Shown: positions 1 to 11,521, counted from the first letter of the stretch. The stretch is 64,000 nt of DNA from Agapanthus africanus (GCA_030015575.1 JASDDO010000018.1:229447138-229511137); one strand, 5' to 3'. The notes: generated from the sequence alone by a model not told the origin. A program made the numbers and translations.

Positions 1-1350
1 GTCTAGGGATGTGTGTTTGGCTATTCATCGCGACCGTGGAATTCGTGTTTTATACAGGCTCGATATAAAACACGGACGTCCTAGTATATCCAATATTTCA
101 TATGTTATCTTCTGCTGCAATGTTCTGTGATGAGATCATATTACTGCCTGAGACGAATGCTTATACTATATATATATGATGATATATAAATATTACAGCT
201 TTCGTTTCTTCTGTGATGCTTAGGAAGCATAACTGATGGGATTTATTAATGAGATTAATAAAAGAAAAGAAACCTAAAAGATGTTGTAGAATCAAAACTT
301 TATAAAAAGGGTAGCTACAGTCTTGCTTTGCACAACGGTATATATGATATACCCTGCACCTTATTCGATGAGGAAAGAGCCGAGATCCCTTCACTGGGAA
401 TGACCTCTTTAGCAAAACTGGCAGATGCTACAAACCCACGGTTTAGTTTTTGATTGCTTCTATAGTTCTTTCTTTGCACAGCGGTATTTGTGAAATATCC
501 CGCACCTTATTCGATAAGGAAAGAGCCGAGATCCCTTCACCGGGAGTAACCTCTTTAGCGAAACTAGAAAAGCCTCAAAAAACACTCCTTTTCAAAATCA
601 CTTGTTTCTATAACGATATCAAGTTCTTTACGCTCATGGTTTTCTGAAAAAACTGCGTAGCCCTCTGACATTTCAGATAACTAATACTTAGTATTCGTAC
701 TGCGTTTGTTGGCTTTCGTCAAGGCGTAGTGTGTGGTAGCTAACTATTGCTTATATGTAGCATATGATGCGATTGGGTTAGGGTAGTCGTACAGATTTGT
801 TTTCTTTCATCAAGAGTCGTACGGGTGGGTTTAATTCAATCAAGAAATGTACGGGTTGAACTTGACTAGCGGACTATGGTTTATTGGCATTTGTCAAGGT
901 CATAGCACGTTAGGGGTAAAAGATTTATCGGGAATTTCAAGTGTTGAAATTTGCAATAAGATTGCATACCTTCTATGAGATAGATGTATCCCGATACCCA
1001 CTGTGAGTAAGAGTTACTCCTGAGAGAGTTTTACACAGGACAATTAGCCGATCAAGTAGGTGACTAGAAAGGTGTTTACGGGGTTATGCCTCTGGGGAAA
1101 CAAGGTTTATTTTAATTAGGTCCGTGAGAAAGTACGGGGAACCTCCCTCAAAGTACCAACACTGGCCTGGCTGAAAGATTGGCGAATTTGTAAGGTGTAA
1201 TTAATCCCGGCAAGTCTTTCCTTTTAGGGTTTGAAAGAAGATTTGATAAAAACAGTGGGAGACATCCTGATTAGATATGATAATAACCAATCTAATCTTG
1301 CAAGAGTATACGCTAAAGTGTTTTCTTCTCTCTCTCTCCAGGCTGCGACC
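1..1350 (+). other. Copia element C1: 3' part of the structured non-coding leader
   Basis: This is the leader of a copia element whose 5' LTR lies left of the window. It aligns with the leaders of B, D and E and has no conserved reading frame. Stem-loops visible: arms 44-54/64-74; two tandem copies of a hairpin with arms AAAGAG/CTCTTT (374-410 and 520-556); three hairpins at 699-730, 788-823 and 866-913; AATTTCAA/TTGAAATT at 933-951; a stem at 1121-1137. The end has a CT-rich tract and CAG (1320-1341), like a 3' splice site, 9 bases before the ATG at 1351. No gag is recognisable. Confidence 0.8.
699..913 (+). other. Three tandem leader hairpins (C1)
   Basis: Three stem-loops, each with a TTG...CAA inner stem and a private outer stem: ACTGCG/CGTAGT (with a G-T pair), CGTAC/GTACG and CTAGCG...CTATG/CATAG...CGTTAG. 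The same three occur in B, D and E with different but still pairing bases. Function unknown; packaging, dimerisation or translation control are possible. Confidence 0.65.
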
Positions 1351-1410
1351 ATGTCAGGTCTTAATCAGGATAATAATATGGATGTATTGACTGAACCAGC
1401 TTATTATAAT
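1351..1410 (+). pseudogene. pol: Start of the C1 pol frame, cut by element B
   Basis: The ATG at 1351 begins MSGLNQDNNMDVLTEPAYY, nearly identical to the start of the E frame (35204). The frame is interrupted after 20 codons by the 5' LTR of B and continues at 11522. The start is chosen because it follows the conserved pyrimidine tract and CAG. The frame is also open upstream to about 1231, but that part is leader and is not conserved as protein. In normal copia elements a gag domain of several hundred residues would come first; it is absent here. Confidence 0.75.
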
Positions 1411-3618
1411 TGTTGGATGTATATGCTTTAGAGGCCAGTATTGTATATGTATACATATGGATACTAGGGATACGTATATACAGAACAATCATGCTCAGTT
1501 TTATAGTATATTATTTGACTTGTCTTTATTGGGATATGTTTATTTATTTGTATTCTTGTTATATCTGGTTTGCACATATTGATAAAGACTCGATACGGTA
1601 GTATACTATTGTGGTTTGTCTTTATCTTAACATGGCATATGTCATACTCGTTATTACATATTGCGGTTACATATTGATAAAGCCCCAAGGATCTTGCTTG
1701 ACTACCTGCGTTATGATGGCGATCATACTTGTGGGAGCAAGGTAGTCTATAAGCACATCCTTAAGTGGTCCCTAGTCGCGTGAGTATCGAGACTGGGCAT
1801 TGATACTCCAGAGTAAACTGGTGTATGCGTTTCTAACCCCGTATGGGGGATGGTTAATCCCGCAGCCATTGGTCTGATGCACCTAAGATCGTATACAGGT
1901 GCCCACTGGGTGTGAGTACACTGGACGGACTCGCCGAGAACTTCCATATGGTACTATACCTATCGTCAGATGGAAGTTCTCATGTGACATGTGTACAGGT
2001 TAGTCTTTGGACCCGAGATCGGCATTTTTCTCGTGTGAGTTCCTACTGAACTTTGATCACTACCCTACCACGGCTCTACTGAGTCGTGCAAACAGGTTTT
2101 GGTTGGGTTCAGTCCCGAGCCACATGGAGGCAGTAAGCGATTGTCAGGGATTCGTCTCTCCCGGTATAGGGAGTCGATATCGCACTGTGATTCGATTGGT
2201 CAGGACCATAAAACCTTGGCCAAGGCACTTGGGATTTACTGATAGGTTGATCAGTAGTTTCCCGGATTGGTCCTGAGCCACATCGGCACGACTTATCAGG
2301 TTGTTAGGGTCTGACGTTCACCATCCCCTAGACCCGGTATGCGATACTCTTTGACGAAGAGACCGGACTGTGCGGATATTGTCATGGATAGGCTCAGTAG
2401 GAGATCCGGATGAGTTTGCTCATCGGCCTTCTTTTCGACAGGTATCTGGGTAGCCGTTACGTACAGGTAGTGCCGCTGACGTGCTTATGGTTAAACCCAC
2501 TGCCAAAGTACTGTCGAGTCTTTAGAGTCCCACACAGAGGGTTTCCCTGATTTAGGAGAAATGATGTAGTATCTGTATTGGATACGTGCAGGGTTCGATC
2601 GATTGATGTACTTGCTACTCGGATTTTCGATCGGACAGTTTGTAATACTAGCCGGCTCGGATTTGAGCCGGATTATTAAATCAGGTATTGATTTAATAAT
2701 TTACGTATATGTATTTCGATATATATATTCTAGTATTACGTTCTTCGTGTTATTCTATCTTTTTTGGGCGTTCGGATTTTTATCCGATTGCCGGTATATT
2801 TGTACAGTTGACTGAAATCCGTATTTACTACAGATTTCCTTCTAGAAGGTGGCCACCTCATTTTGGATTTTCCATTTATTTAATAAATGGAAATGAGTTG
2901 TAAAGTGAGAGGTAAGGGAGGAAAGGTAGTGACCATGCTTCAATTGTAGTCAAATGAATTTATAATTCATTTTGGAGTTACTATTGAAGCATGGTTGCTC
3001 ATTGTTTAATGAAAGAAATCATACACAAAACCCATGTGTGTATTTTCTCTTACATGCTGTGCTTCATTTTTTTTCTTGAGCTCTTTTTGCTCTTGCTCTC
3101 CTCTTTCCTCTCTAGCTTCCTCTACCTTCACCTTCTTCCTCTTCACTACCTTCTCATGTGTTGAGAATCAAGTGAAGAGGCAAGAAAGAGATAGCAAACA
3201 CTTAGACACCCTCACTACATCCTCGACTACTTGGTTTAGCAAACCAAGTTTTCTAGATGCTCCTTTTGTTACATAGTTAGGAGCTAGAGCCATGTATCAT
3301 ATTCCCCGGGTGGATCATCAAGGACAAAAGTAGACTGGAGAACATGCTCGATCCCGGAGGACCGATGGAGCCAGAGTTGGAGTTCAAGCATGTTCAAGGT
3401 GGATGCAAGGAGTTAAGGATGAAGAACGAAGACCGAAGGACTTGGTTCGTTTGGTAATAATTCTTCATCATAGTAGATAGCTCTCCTAGTGTGGCTAGTT
3501 AGTTTTATGGAAAGATCCGGGTTTTAGAGTTAAACTAGTGCCATGTTTTTGTTCGTTAGAAAATTTTTGTTCCATATTTGGCCACGGAAGTTGGCCGAGG
3601 CACTAGGGTAACCTTTCA
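1411..3618 (+). repeat. B 5' LTR (2.2 kb)
   Basis: Begins TGTTGG, ends CA directly before the PBS. It differs from the 3' LTR (9319-11521) at roughly 2% of sites by eye. A perfect 10-bp hairpin (TTATTAAATC/GATTTAATAA, 2673-2699) lies in the mid-LTR, where other copia LTRs here have the same hairpin with different bases. A CT-rich stretch near 3040-3150 gives a spurious signal-peptide-like ORF. Confidence 0.93.
2673..2699 (+). other. LTR hairpin of B (TTATTAAATC/GATTTAATAA)
   Basis: Perfect 10-bp inverted repeat with a 7-base loop. The equivalent position in C1, D and E carries different arm sequences that still pair. Repeated in the 3' LTR at 10577-10603. Confidence 0.7.
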
Positions 3619-3630
3619 TGGTATCAGAGC
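3619..3630 (+). other. B primer-binding site
   Basis: TGGTATCAGAGC directly after the LTR end, complementary to the 3' end of plant initiator Met-tRNA. It marks the minus-strand priming site. Confidence 0.92.
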
Positions 3631-3827
3631 CACCCATAAAACTTACACTAGCTAGTTTTAACGTGTTTAAAATAACGATCGACCGGATTTTTCAAAAACT
3701 GCATTTCCATTAATGGGTTTTCTGTCGATTTTAAAAGTGCTCGAAAAATCAATATTTTGCTCTCGGAAAATCATGCAGGCTTTTTTAAGACGACAGAAGA
3801 AAATTGGTCACGTGATCCCTCTAAACA

Positions 3828-3874
3828 GCCGCGGATCCGCCGCTCAAACCCCCTATTGGCAGCGGTTCCGCGGC
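3828..3874 (+). other. GC-rich leader palindrome in B
   Basis: Arm GCCGCGGATCCGCCGCT pairs with AGCGGTTCCGCGGC (bulged), in an otherwise AT-rich leader about 200 bases after the PBS. Similar CCGCGG palindromes occur at the same place in D (24735-24771) and E (32890-32935). Possibly a dimerisation or packaging stem. Confidence 0.65.
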
Positions 3875-5289
3875 CGTTTTGGGGCCCACGTGAAAAAAAT
3901 TTCTTCTGGGCCTCTTATTTTTGGAATTGTGGTTTCTGGAATAATTTATTTTTTGGTCCTAGTTTTGTTACAGTGTTGGTTTAATACTTGGGGCCCACTT
4001 GGAAAGTTTAGTCGATCATAATTTTAAAATACATATTTTGTTATCAGTACTTAGTTTAGATTCTGCGACCGTGAATGTCATTTGATCGGTAAATCCGTCT
4101 ATCTGTTATATGTTCTTTTAGACGGATTTGCGAACGTGACATTCGCGTTGATGTTTCTGTGATTGTGCTGATGTTGTGGTTTGATTGTCATGGTGGGTAG
4201 CATGTGGTGCAATGTTAAAAATACAGTGTATAATTCATTTGTACATTTGTTATTGCGGGGCGAGCGTCCGACATGTGGACTGTCGTCTTTGCCGGGTTGT
4301 ATATTATTTTGGGGCACGACCAGGTTGAGGTCGATGTCACCGCTTGTATATATTATTTTCATTTTCTGTATTAGGATTACCCCGCGATGGGGAGCACGAA
4401 TAGCCGGGTTCTAGAAGGCAACAAGCCCGCATCTCAAGGCGCTGAGACGGAGGGGGCTTCATTCTAGAACTGGCGGGATATTCCCCACACTCGTAGGGGG
4501 TACAAGTTTTCATTCCACAGGCTATCCACACGTCCGGGAACGTCGGGTTTTATTTGCGGCTCAAATGAAACCCGGGGCTCCAAGATTATCCACCATTCTG
4601 TCTTATTATCTGTGATGTTGTTTATTATCATGCCTGGGACAATGTTATATATATTTATATATATACTAGTAGATGTTGTATATGTTTTGCACCCGTGCTA
4701 GTCCAGCTCCCGCTCTATCGTTAGTTAAGTAACCTAACGGGTGATGACGGGGCCCCGTGGTGAATGTGGATGGCATATACATATATTTTATTTTCGTTCT
4801 TTTCTGGTGTGATAGGTTACAAATTGATGGGACCGCATTAATTTTGATTAATGCAAGATAATAAACCTAAAAGATGTTGTTGGAACCAAGCTTTAAAAAC
4901 TGACATTACAGACGTTCTCTTTTGCTTTGCACAGTGTATTCAGTTTGGAATATCCTACACCTTATTCGACGAGGCAAGGGCCGAGATCCCTTCACCGGGA
5001 GTGACCCCTTGAGTAAAAGTTTGCGTCAGGGTAATAACATCAATATAGTCGACTATTTTTGCTTTGCACAGTGGTATTCAGTTTGGAATATCCTGCATCT
5101 CATTCGACGAGGAAAGAGCCGAGATCCCTTCATAGGGAGTGACCTCTTTAGTAAAAGTTTTCGCCACTATATATTTAAAAAACCACTCAGGTTCCTTTAA
5201 CGATATTAAGTTCATTACGTTAATGGGTTTTTCACCAAAAACCCAGCCGTAGCCCTCCGTCATTTCCGGCAAGTACTACTTAGTATTCG

Positions 5290-5502
5290 AGCTGCATATT
5301 TTGGCATTGTTAAGGCATAGTGATCGGTAGCTGAGTATTGCTTGTTTGTAGCTTTATTTCAGATTATTTAGGACAGTCGCATACCTATGTTGGCATTGTC
5401 AAGGGGTATGCGGGTGGGTCTAAGTTAATCAAGATAATGACGGGCCGAACTTGACTAGCGGCTTATGATATGTTGGCATTGTCAAGGTCATAGAGCCGTT
5501 AG
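5290..5502 (+). other. Three tandem leader hairpins (B)
   Basis: Hairpins near 5290-5322, at 5378-5412 (perfect CGCATACC/GGTATGCG outer stem) and at 5455-5502 (CTAGCGGCT/AGCCGTTAG with one G-T pair). All three loops carry the B-specific TTGGCATTGTCAA or TTGGCATTGTTAA. The first is the weakest. Confidence 0.65.
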
Positions 5503-5987
5503 GGGTAAAAACCACATCGGGAGTTTCAAATATTTAGGAAACTTGCAGATTTAGCATACCTTCTGGAGTGTGGTAACTAGATTGGATTCCATCTAGTGCA
5601 TCACACAATGATAGTTGGATCCCGATCCCACTGATGAGTAGGATTACTCTTGGGAGATTTTTTCACTTAACAATCAATGCTATAAACCAAGTAGGTGTCT
5701 AGAACGGTGTTAGCGGGGCTACGCCTCCAGGGAAAAGAGGTTATGGAATTAAGGAACTTCACGAAAGCATTGGAAAACCTCCCTCGAAGTACCAACACCA
5801 GCCTGGCTGAAAGGTTAAGCAAGTATTGTGACGTGCGATTAATCCTGACCAGTTCTTCTTTTAGGGTTTGAAGAAGAATTTGAGGAAACAGTGGGAGCTA
5901 TCCTGATTAGATAAATTAATAAACAAATCTAATCTTGCAAGAGCGCACGCTGAGTGTTTTCCCTCTCTCTCTCTCCAGGTAGCAACC

Positions 5988-7464
5988 ATTTCACGCCCTA
6001 ATCAAGATAATAAAATGTATCGCTTGACTGATCCGAATTCTTATTCGAGGCTGGGGAACGTCGGTTCAGCTCTAACTTACGACAACAGTCATAAGTATGA
6101 GCATGGGAAAGAGGAAAGTTTGAATTCCTTAATAAACCCATCGAAGAAGAAACATACTGTTGTGTCTTCTTCAGGTGTTCTTATTATTGAGAACTGTTTT
6201 TCGGTCAGTCCTACCTCCTAGGTACTCGATACCGGATCAGGATCTCAATTTTGTAATTTATTGCAGGGACTGAGAAAAAGTAGGATAGTTGGACCTGGTG
6301 ATATGTCTCTCAAAGTGGGGGAATGGAGCACAAGTTAATGCTGCTGCCGTCGGTGAATATCACCTAGTATTGCCAAATGGCAATACTATGATTTTGAACA
6401 ATTGCTACTATGTGCCTTCCATGCTTTGCAATATAATATCAGTTTCTTTACTTGATAAAGATGGATATAACTTTATTCTTGATAGAAATATCATGAACAT
6501 CTACCTTGATAAAGTATTGGTTGCAGAAGATACACTGTGTAATGGCATCTATGTTCTAAATCAGAACACAGTTCTCAATATACAAAACACACGCAAGAGG
6601 AAAAGTTCAGATACGAACGAATCCTACTTGTAGCATTGTAGACTTGGTCATATCGGAGAAAAAAAACAAAGTAAGTTACATAAAGATGGATTCTTGAATA
6701 CGTTCGAATTTTCATCTTATGAAACTTGTCAGTCTTATCTCAAAGGAAAGATGACCAAATCTCCGTTCACCGAGCATGGAGAAAGAGCAGCAGAGCTCTT
6801 AGGACTCATACACAGTGATGTATGTAGTCCAATGTCTATACATGCAAGGGGTGGGTTATCGTACTTCATCACATTCACTGACGATCTCTCTAGATTCGGA
6901 TATGTGTATCTCATGAAACACAAATCTGATGCTTTTGAGAAATTCAAAGAATTCAGAAATGAAGTAGAGAACCAGACTGGCAAAAGTATCAAGATCCTCC
7001 GATCTGATAGAGGAGGAGAGTACTTAAGCACGGAATTCCAAGGTTACTTAAAAGAGAATGGAATTCTCTCTCAGCTTACTCCTCCTTATACACCACAGCA
7101 CAACGGTGTATCGGAGCGGAGGAACAATACCCTATTGGACATGGTTCGCTCCATGATGAGTAATGCCGAGTTACCTCTTTCATTCTGGGGACTTGCGCTA
7201 CAAACAACAGCGTATTTGTTGAATCAGGTTTCTTCTAAATCTGTGCCTAAGACACCATATGAAATATGGAGTGGTAAAAGACCATATCTTGAACGTATTA
7301 AGATATGGGGTTGTCCGGCCTATGTAAAGGTACAAAATCCGGACAAACTTAAGGCACGATCAGTTTTGTGCAAATTTGTGGGATATCCTAGAAATTCTCT
7401 GGGATATCTGTTCTACCACACTGAGGAACAGAAGGTGTTCGTTGCTCGTCGTGCCACTTTTTAG
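5988..7464 (+). pseudogene. pol: B pol, 5' part: broken protease and integrase
   Basis: Homologous to E pol. The start is lost (ATT at 5988 where E has ATG). The protease keeps LDTGSGSQ, the aspartic protease DTG site near 6226, but the Trp codon just before is TAG (6219-6221), a frameshift lies near 6310, and Trp before HCRLGH is TAG (6631-6633). From 6694 a 256-codon frame covers the rest of integrase with the DDE triad intact: Asp42 (HSDVC), Asp105 (SDRGGEY) and Glu141 (ERRN), 35 residues between the last two. The second Cys of the zinc-finger CxxC is Tyr ([10 protein letters not shown]). TAG at 7462 ends the frame. Not able to make a full polyprotein. Confidence 0.88.
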
Positions 7465-7516
7465 AGTGGCAATTTCTTGGAAAAGAAATAAGTGGGAGCA
7501 CGGTAGAACTGGATGA

Positions 7517-9262
7517 AACATCAGATCCACAACTCAAACTGAGGATTTAGTAGAACCAGAAAATTCAATAGTCCCGGACGAACCTCAACCACTCCGCCGA
7601 TCTAGTAGGATTTCTCATCCGCCCGAGAGATACTACGGTTTTCTCATAGATGGGGATCGAGAGGACTGCATCTTGGAAGAAAATGATCCTACTAGTTTCA
7701 GGCAGGCCATTATCAGTAGGGACTCTGATAAGTGGCTGGATGCTATGCAATCTGAAATGGAGTCCATTTACACCAATAATGTGTGGACCCTGGAAGTTGC
7801 TCCACCTGGGGTAAAACCCGTTGGATGCAAATGGATCTACAAGAAGAAACTTGGTGTGGATGGACAGGTGGAAACCTATAAGGCTAGACTCGTTGCAAAA
7901 GGTTTTCGTCAAAGACCGATAGTGGACTATGACGAAACCTTTTCTCCAGTGGCTATGCTTAAATCTATTAGGATCCTGCTTGCCATTGCTGCCTTCCATG
8001 ACTATGAGATCTGGAAGATGGACGTAAAAACGGCTTTTCTAAACGGAAGTTTAGAAGAGTGCGTTTACATGGATCAGCCAGAAGGTTTTATAGACAGTGG
8101 GAGCAGCGGGAAGGTGTGTAAGTTACTCAAATCCATTTATGTATTGAAGCAAGTATCGCGGAGCTGGAACATCTGTTTTGATGAGAAAGTCAAGGACTTT
8201 GACTTCATCAGGAACGAAGATGAGCCTTGTATTTATAAGAAGATTGTAGGACGAACTGTTGTGTTCCTAGTCATGTACGTAGATGACATTCTTTTGATAG
8301 GAAATAACATTCCTATGCTACAATCGGTCAAGCTATTCCTATCACAAAGGTTCTCCATGAAAGACCTAGGTGATGCTTCATACATTCTGGGGATCAAGAT
8401 CTACAGAGATAGATCCAAGAGATTACTGGGACTTTCACAGTCCAGGTACATAGAGACCGTACTAAAGAGATTTAGTATGGAAGATTCCAAGCGCGGTAAC
8501 ATACCCGCATTGCACGGAATCACCCTCTCCAAGAAGATGTCTCCCAAGACTGACGAGGAGAGGGTTCGCATGAGCACTATACCCTACGCTTCGGCGGTAG
8601 GATCTATAATGTATGCGATGCTATGTACGAGACCAGATGTAGCTTATGCGCTAAGCGTGGTGAGCAAGTATCAGTCAGACCTAGGTGAGGACCACTGGAT
8701 AGTAGTAAAGAATATTCTCAAGTACCTGAGAAGGACTAAGGAGATTTTCCTGATTTACGGTAATGGAGACCTCAGGGTCAAGTCCTTTACCGACTCAAGC
8801 TTCCAGAGTGACAAGGATGACAGCAAGTCTGTCTCGGGTTTTGTGTTTACCCTCAACAGAGGGGCGGTATGTTGGAAGAGTTCCAAACAGGATACCGTCG
8901 CAGACTCGACGATGGAGGTTGAATACATTGCTGCAAGCGATGCCGCAAAAGAGGCAGTCTGGATAAAGAAATTCATAGCTGAACTTCAGGTGGTTCCGTC
9001 CATTGTTGATCCAATACCAGTGTATTATGATAACAATGGGGCTGTAGCTTTAGTAAAAGAACCACGGTCCCATCAGAAATCCAGGCACATCTTAAGGCGG
9101 TATCACCTGATCAGGAAGATCGTAGATCACCAGGAGATCGAGGTCCAGAGAGTGGATACGAAAGACAATACGGCGGATCCATTTACAAAGGCCCTCCCTC
9201 AAGCACAGTTCGAGCGAATTTTTGGGATGTTGGGTATGTGGTACGCCAGCAGCCAGCCTTAG
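7517..9262 (+). CDS. pol: B pol, 3' part: open reverse transcriptase-RNase H frame (partial gene)
   Basis: Frame open from 7517 to TAG at 9260-9262 (581 codons), entered in frame from the integrase C-terminal linker. There is no genuine start: it is the tail of a polyprotein cut off by upstream stops. RT copies element RNA into cDNA; RNase H removes the RNA. Counting from Leu codon 7673 as residue 1, the catalytic RT aspartates are visible as MDVKTAF (Asp117) and YVDD (Asp204, Asp205). RNase H keeps TDSSF, EVEYIA, YYDNN and NTADP acidic residues. Lineage resembles Angela-like copia. After the stop a 45-50 bp segment of the frame end is imperfectly duplicated (about 9222-9303). Confidence 0.88.
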   Translation, partial: NIRSTTQTEDLVEPENSIVPDEPQPLRRSSRISHPPERYYGFLIDGDREDCILEENDPTSFRQAIISRDSDKWLDAMQSEMESIYTNNVWTLEVAPPGVKPVGCKWIYKKKLGVDGQVETYKARLVAKGFRQRPIVDYDETFSPVAMLKSIRILLAIAAFHDYEIWKMDVKTAFLNGSLEECVYMDQPEGFIDSGSSGKVCKLLKSIYVLKQVSRSWNICFDEKVKDFDFIRNEDEPCIYKKIVGRTVVFLVMYVDDILLIGNNIPMLQSVKLFLSQRFSMKDLGDASYILGIKIYRDRSKRLLGLSQSRYIETVLKRFSMEDSKRGNIPALHGITLSKKMSPKTDEERVRMSTIPYASAVGSIMYAMLCTRPDVAYALSVVSKYQSDLGEDHWIVVKNILKYLRRTKEIFLIYGNGDLRVKSFTDSSFQSDKDDSKSVSGFVFTLNRGAVCWKSSKQDTVADSTMEVEYIAASDAAKEAVWIKKFIAELQVVPSIVDPIPVYYDNNGAVALVKEPRSHQKSRHILRRYHLIRKIVDHQEIEVQRVDTKDNTADPFTKALPQAQFERIFGMLGMWYASSQP

Positions 9263-9307
9263 AGCAGACGTTGGGTATTCGGTACGCCAATCACTGGCCT
9301 TTAGTGC

Positions 9308-9318
9308 AAGTGGGAGAT
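9308..9318 (+). other. B polypurine tract
   Basis: CAAGTGGGAGAT directly before TGTTGG of the 3' LTR; the expected plus-strand primer site. Confidence 0.85.
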
Positions 9319-11521
9319 TGTTGGATGTATATGCCCTAGAGGCCAATATTGTATATGTATACATATAGATACTAGGGATACGTATGTACAGAACAATCAT
9401 GCTCAGTTTTATAGTATATTATTTGACTTGTCTTTATCGGGATATGTGTATTTATTTGTATTCTTGTTATATCTGGTTTGCACATATTGATAAAGACTCG
9501 ATACGGTAGTATACTATTGTGGTTTTTCTTTATCTTAACATGGCATATGTCATACTCGTTATTACATATTGCGGTTACATGTTGATAAAGCCCCTAGGAT
9601 CTTGCTTGACTACCTGCGTTGTGATGGCGATCATACTTATGGGAGCAGGGTAGTCCATAAGCACATCCTTAAGTGGTCCCTAGTCGCGTGAGTATCGAGA
9701 CTGGGCATTGATATTCCAGAGTAGACTGGTGTATGCATTTCTAACCCCGTATGGGGGATGGTTGGTCCCGCAGCCATTGGTCTGATGCACCTAAGATCGT
9801 ATACAGGTGCTCACTGGGTGTGAGTACACTGGACAGACTCGCCGAGAACTTCCATATGGTACTATACCTATCACCAGATGTTCTCATATGACATGTGTAC
9901 AGGTTAGTCTTTAGACCCGAGATCGGCATTTGTCTCGTATGAGTTCCCACTGAACTTTGATCACTACCCTACCACGGCTCTACTGAGTCGTGCAAACAGG
10001 TTTTGGTTGGGTTCAGTCCCGAGCCACATGGAGGAAGTGAGCGATTGTCGGGGATTCGTCTCTCCCGGTATAGGAAGTCGATATCGCACTGTGATTCGAT
10101 TGGTCAGGACCATAAGACCCTGGCCAAGGCACTTGGGATTTACTGATAGGTTGATCAGTAGTTTCCCGGATTGGTCCTGAGCCACATCGGCACGACTTAT
10201 CAGGTTGTTAGGGTCTGACGTTCACCTTCCCCTAGACCCGGTATGCGATACTCTTTGACGAGGAGACTGGACTGTGCGGATATTATCATAGATAGGCTCA
10301 GTAGGAGATCCGGATGAGTTTGCTCATCGGCCTTCTTTTCGACAGGTACTTGGGTAGCCGTTACGTACAGGTAGTGCCGCTGACGTGCTTGTGGTTAAAC
10401 CCACTGCCAGAGTACTATCGAGTCTTTAGAGTCCCACACAGAAGGTTTCCCTGATTCAGGAAAAATGATGTAGTAGCCGTATTGGATACGTGCAGGGTTC
10501 GATCGATTGATGCACTTGCTACTCGGATTTTCGATCGGACAGTTTGTAATACTAGCCGGCTCGGGTTTGAACCGGATTATTAAATCAGGTATTGATTTAA
10601 TAATTTACATATATGTATTTCGATATATATATTCTAGTATTACGTTCTTCATGTTATTCTATCTCTTTTGGGCGTTCGGATTTTTATCCGATTGCAGTAT
10701 ATTTGTACAGTAGGCTGAAATCCGTATTTACTACAGATTTCCTTCTAGAAGGTGGCCACCTCATTTTGGATTTTCCATTTATTTCATAAATGGAAATGAG
10801 GTGTAAAGTGAGGGGTAAGGAAGGAAAGATAGTGACCATGATTCAACAGTAGTCAAATGAATTTATAATTCATTTTGGAGTTACTATTGAAGCATGGTTG
10901 CTAATTGTTTAATGAAAGAAATCATACACAAAACCCATGTGTGTATTTTCTCTTTCATGCTGTGCTTCATTTTTTTTCTTGAGCTCTTTTTGCTCTTGCT
11001 CTCCTCTTTCCTCTCTAGCTTCCTCTACCTTCACCTTCTTCCTCTTCACTACCTTCTCATGTGTTGAGAATCAAGTGAAGAGGCAAGAAAGAGATAGCAA
11101 ACACTTAGACACCCTCACTACATCCTAGACTACTTGGTTTAGCAAACCAAGTTTTCTAGTTGCTCCTTTTGTTACATAGTTAGGAGCTAGAGCCATGGAT
11201 TATATTCCCCGGGTGGATCATCAAAGACAAAAGGAGACCGGAGAACAAGCTCGATCCCGGAGGACCGATGGAGCCGGAGTTAGATTTCAAGCTTGTTCAA
11301 GGTGGATGCAAGGAGCTAAGGATGAAGAACGAAGACCGAAGGACTTGGTTTATTTGGTAAGAATTCCTTATCATAGTAGATAGCTCTCCTAGTGTAGCTA
11401 GTTAATTTTATGGAAAGATCCGGGTTTTAGAGTTAAACTAGTGCCAAGTTTTTGTTCGTTAGAAAATTTTTGTTCCGCATTTGGCCACGGAAGTTGGCCG
11501 GGGCACTAGGGTAACCCTTCA
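9319..11521 (+). repeat. B 3' LTR
   Basis: Counterpart of 1411-3618, same TGTTGG start and TTCA end. The right flank resumes the C1 pol frame with ATACTGAGCAGGGG. Confidence 0.93.

Larger units (their letters stand above)
3631..5987 (+). other. B non-coding structured leader, in place of gag
   Basis: About 2.36 kb without a conserved ORF. Structures: GC-rich inverted repeat 3828-3874; long hairpin 4404-4476 with nested stems TTCTAGAA/TTCTAGAA, AAGCCC/GGGCTT and TCTC/GAGA; CGGGTTT-type hairpin 4544-4574; hairpin module twice, with arms CAAGGG/CCCTTG (4975-5011) and AAAGAG/CTCTTT (5113-5149); three-hairpin array 5290-5502; AGTTTC/GAAACT at 5522-5543. It ends in CCCTCTCTCTCTCTCCAG (AG at 5977-5978). 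Unlike D and E it lacks the block shared with element G. Confidence 0.75.
1411..11521 (+). mobile_element. Complete Ty1/copia LTR retrotransposon B
   Basis: Order: 5' LTR 1411-3618, PBS 3619-3630, leader, broken protease-integrase, open RT-RNase H, polypurine tract 9308-9318, 3' LTR 9319-11521. The LTRs start TGTTGGATG and end TTCA. It sits in the pol of C1: the left flank ends ATAAT and the right flank starts ATACT, matching uninterrupted TTATTATACTGAGC in E, so the 5-bp target duplication has one mismatch. The domain order PR-INT-RT-RH with integrase before RT identifies Ty1/copia; the RT and RNase H resemble the Angela lineage. Its LTR subfamily differs from C1, D and E (start TGTTGG versus TGTTAG). 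Confidence 0.93.

Noticed and set aside
326..560. Regularly spaced repeats considered as a CRISPR-like array
   Set aside because: Only two copies of about 100 bp, with pairing arms, in a plant retrotransposon leader.
2717..2735. TATA-like GATATATATATTC in the B LTR as a promoter
   Set aside because: AT-rich runs are common in the LTR and position relative to a start site is unknown; not conserved clearly in D or E.
3034..3276. ORF with a signal-peptide-like, Cys/Ser/Phe-rich start
   Set aside because: Lies in a CT-rich part of the B LTR, and the same frame recurs in the 3' LTR at 10937. Hydrophobicity comes from the pyrimidine tract.
3713..4021. 102-codon ORF in the B leader as a possible gag
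   Set aside because: No counterpart in D, E or C1 leaders, no CCHC motif, and it spans the GC-rich palindrome.
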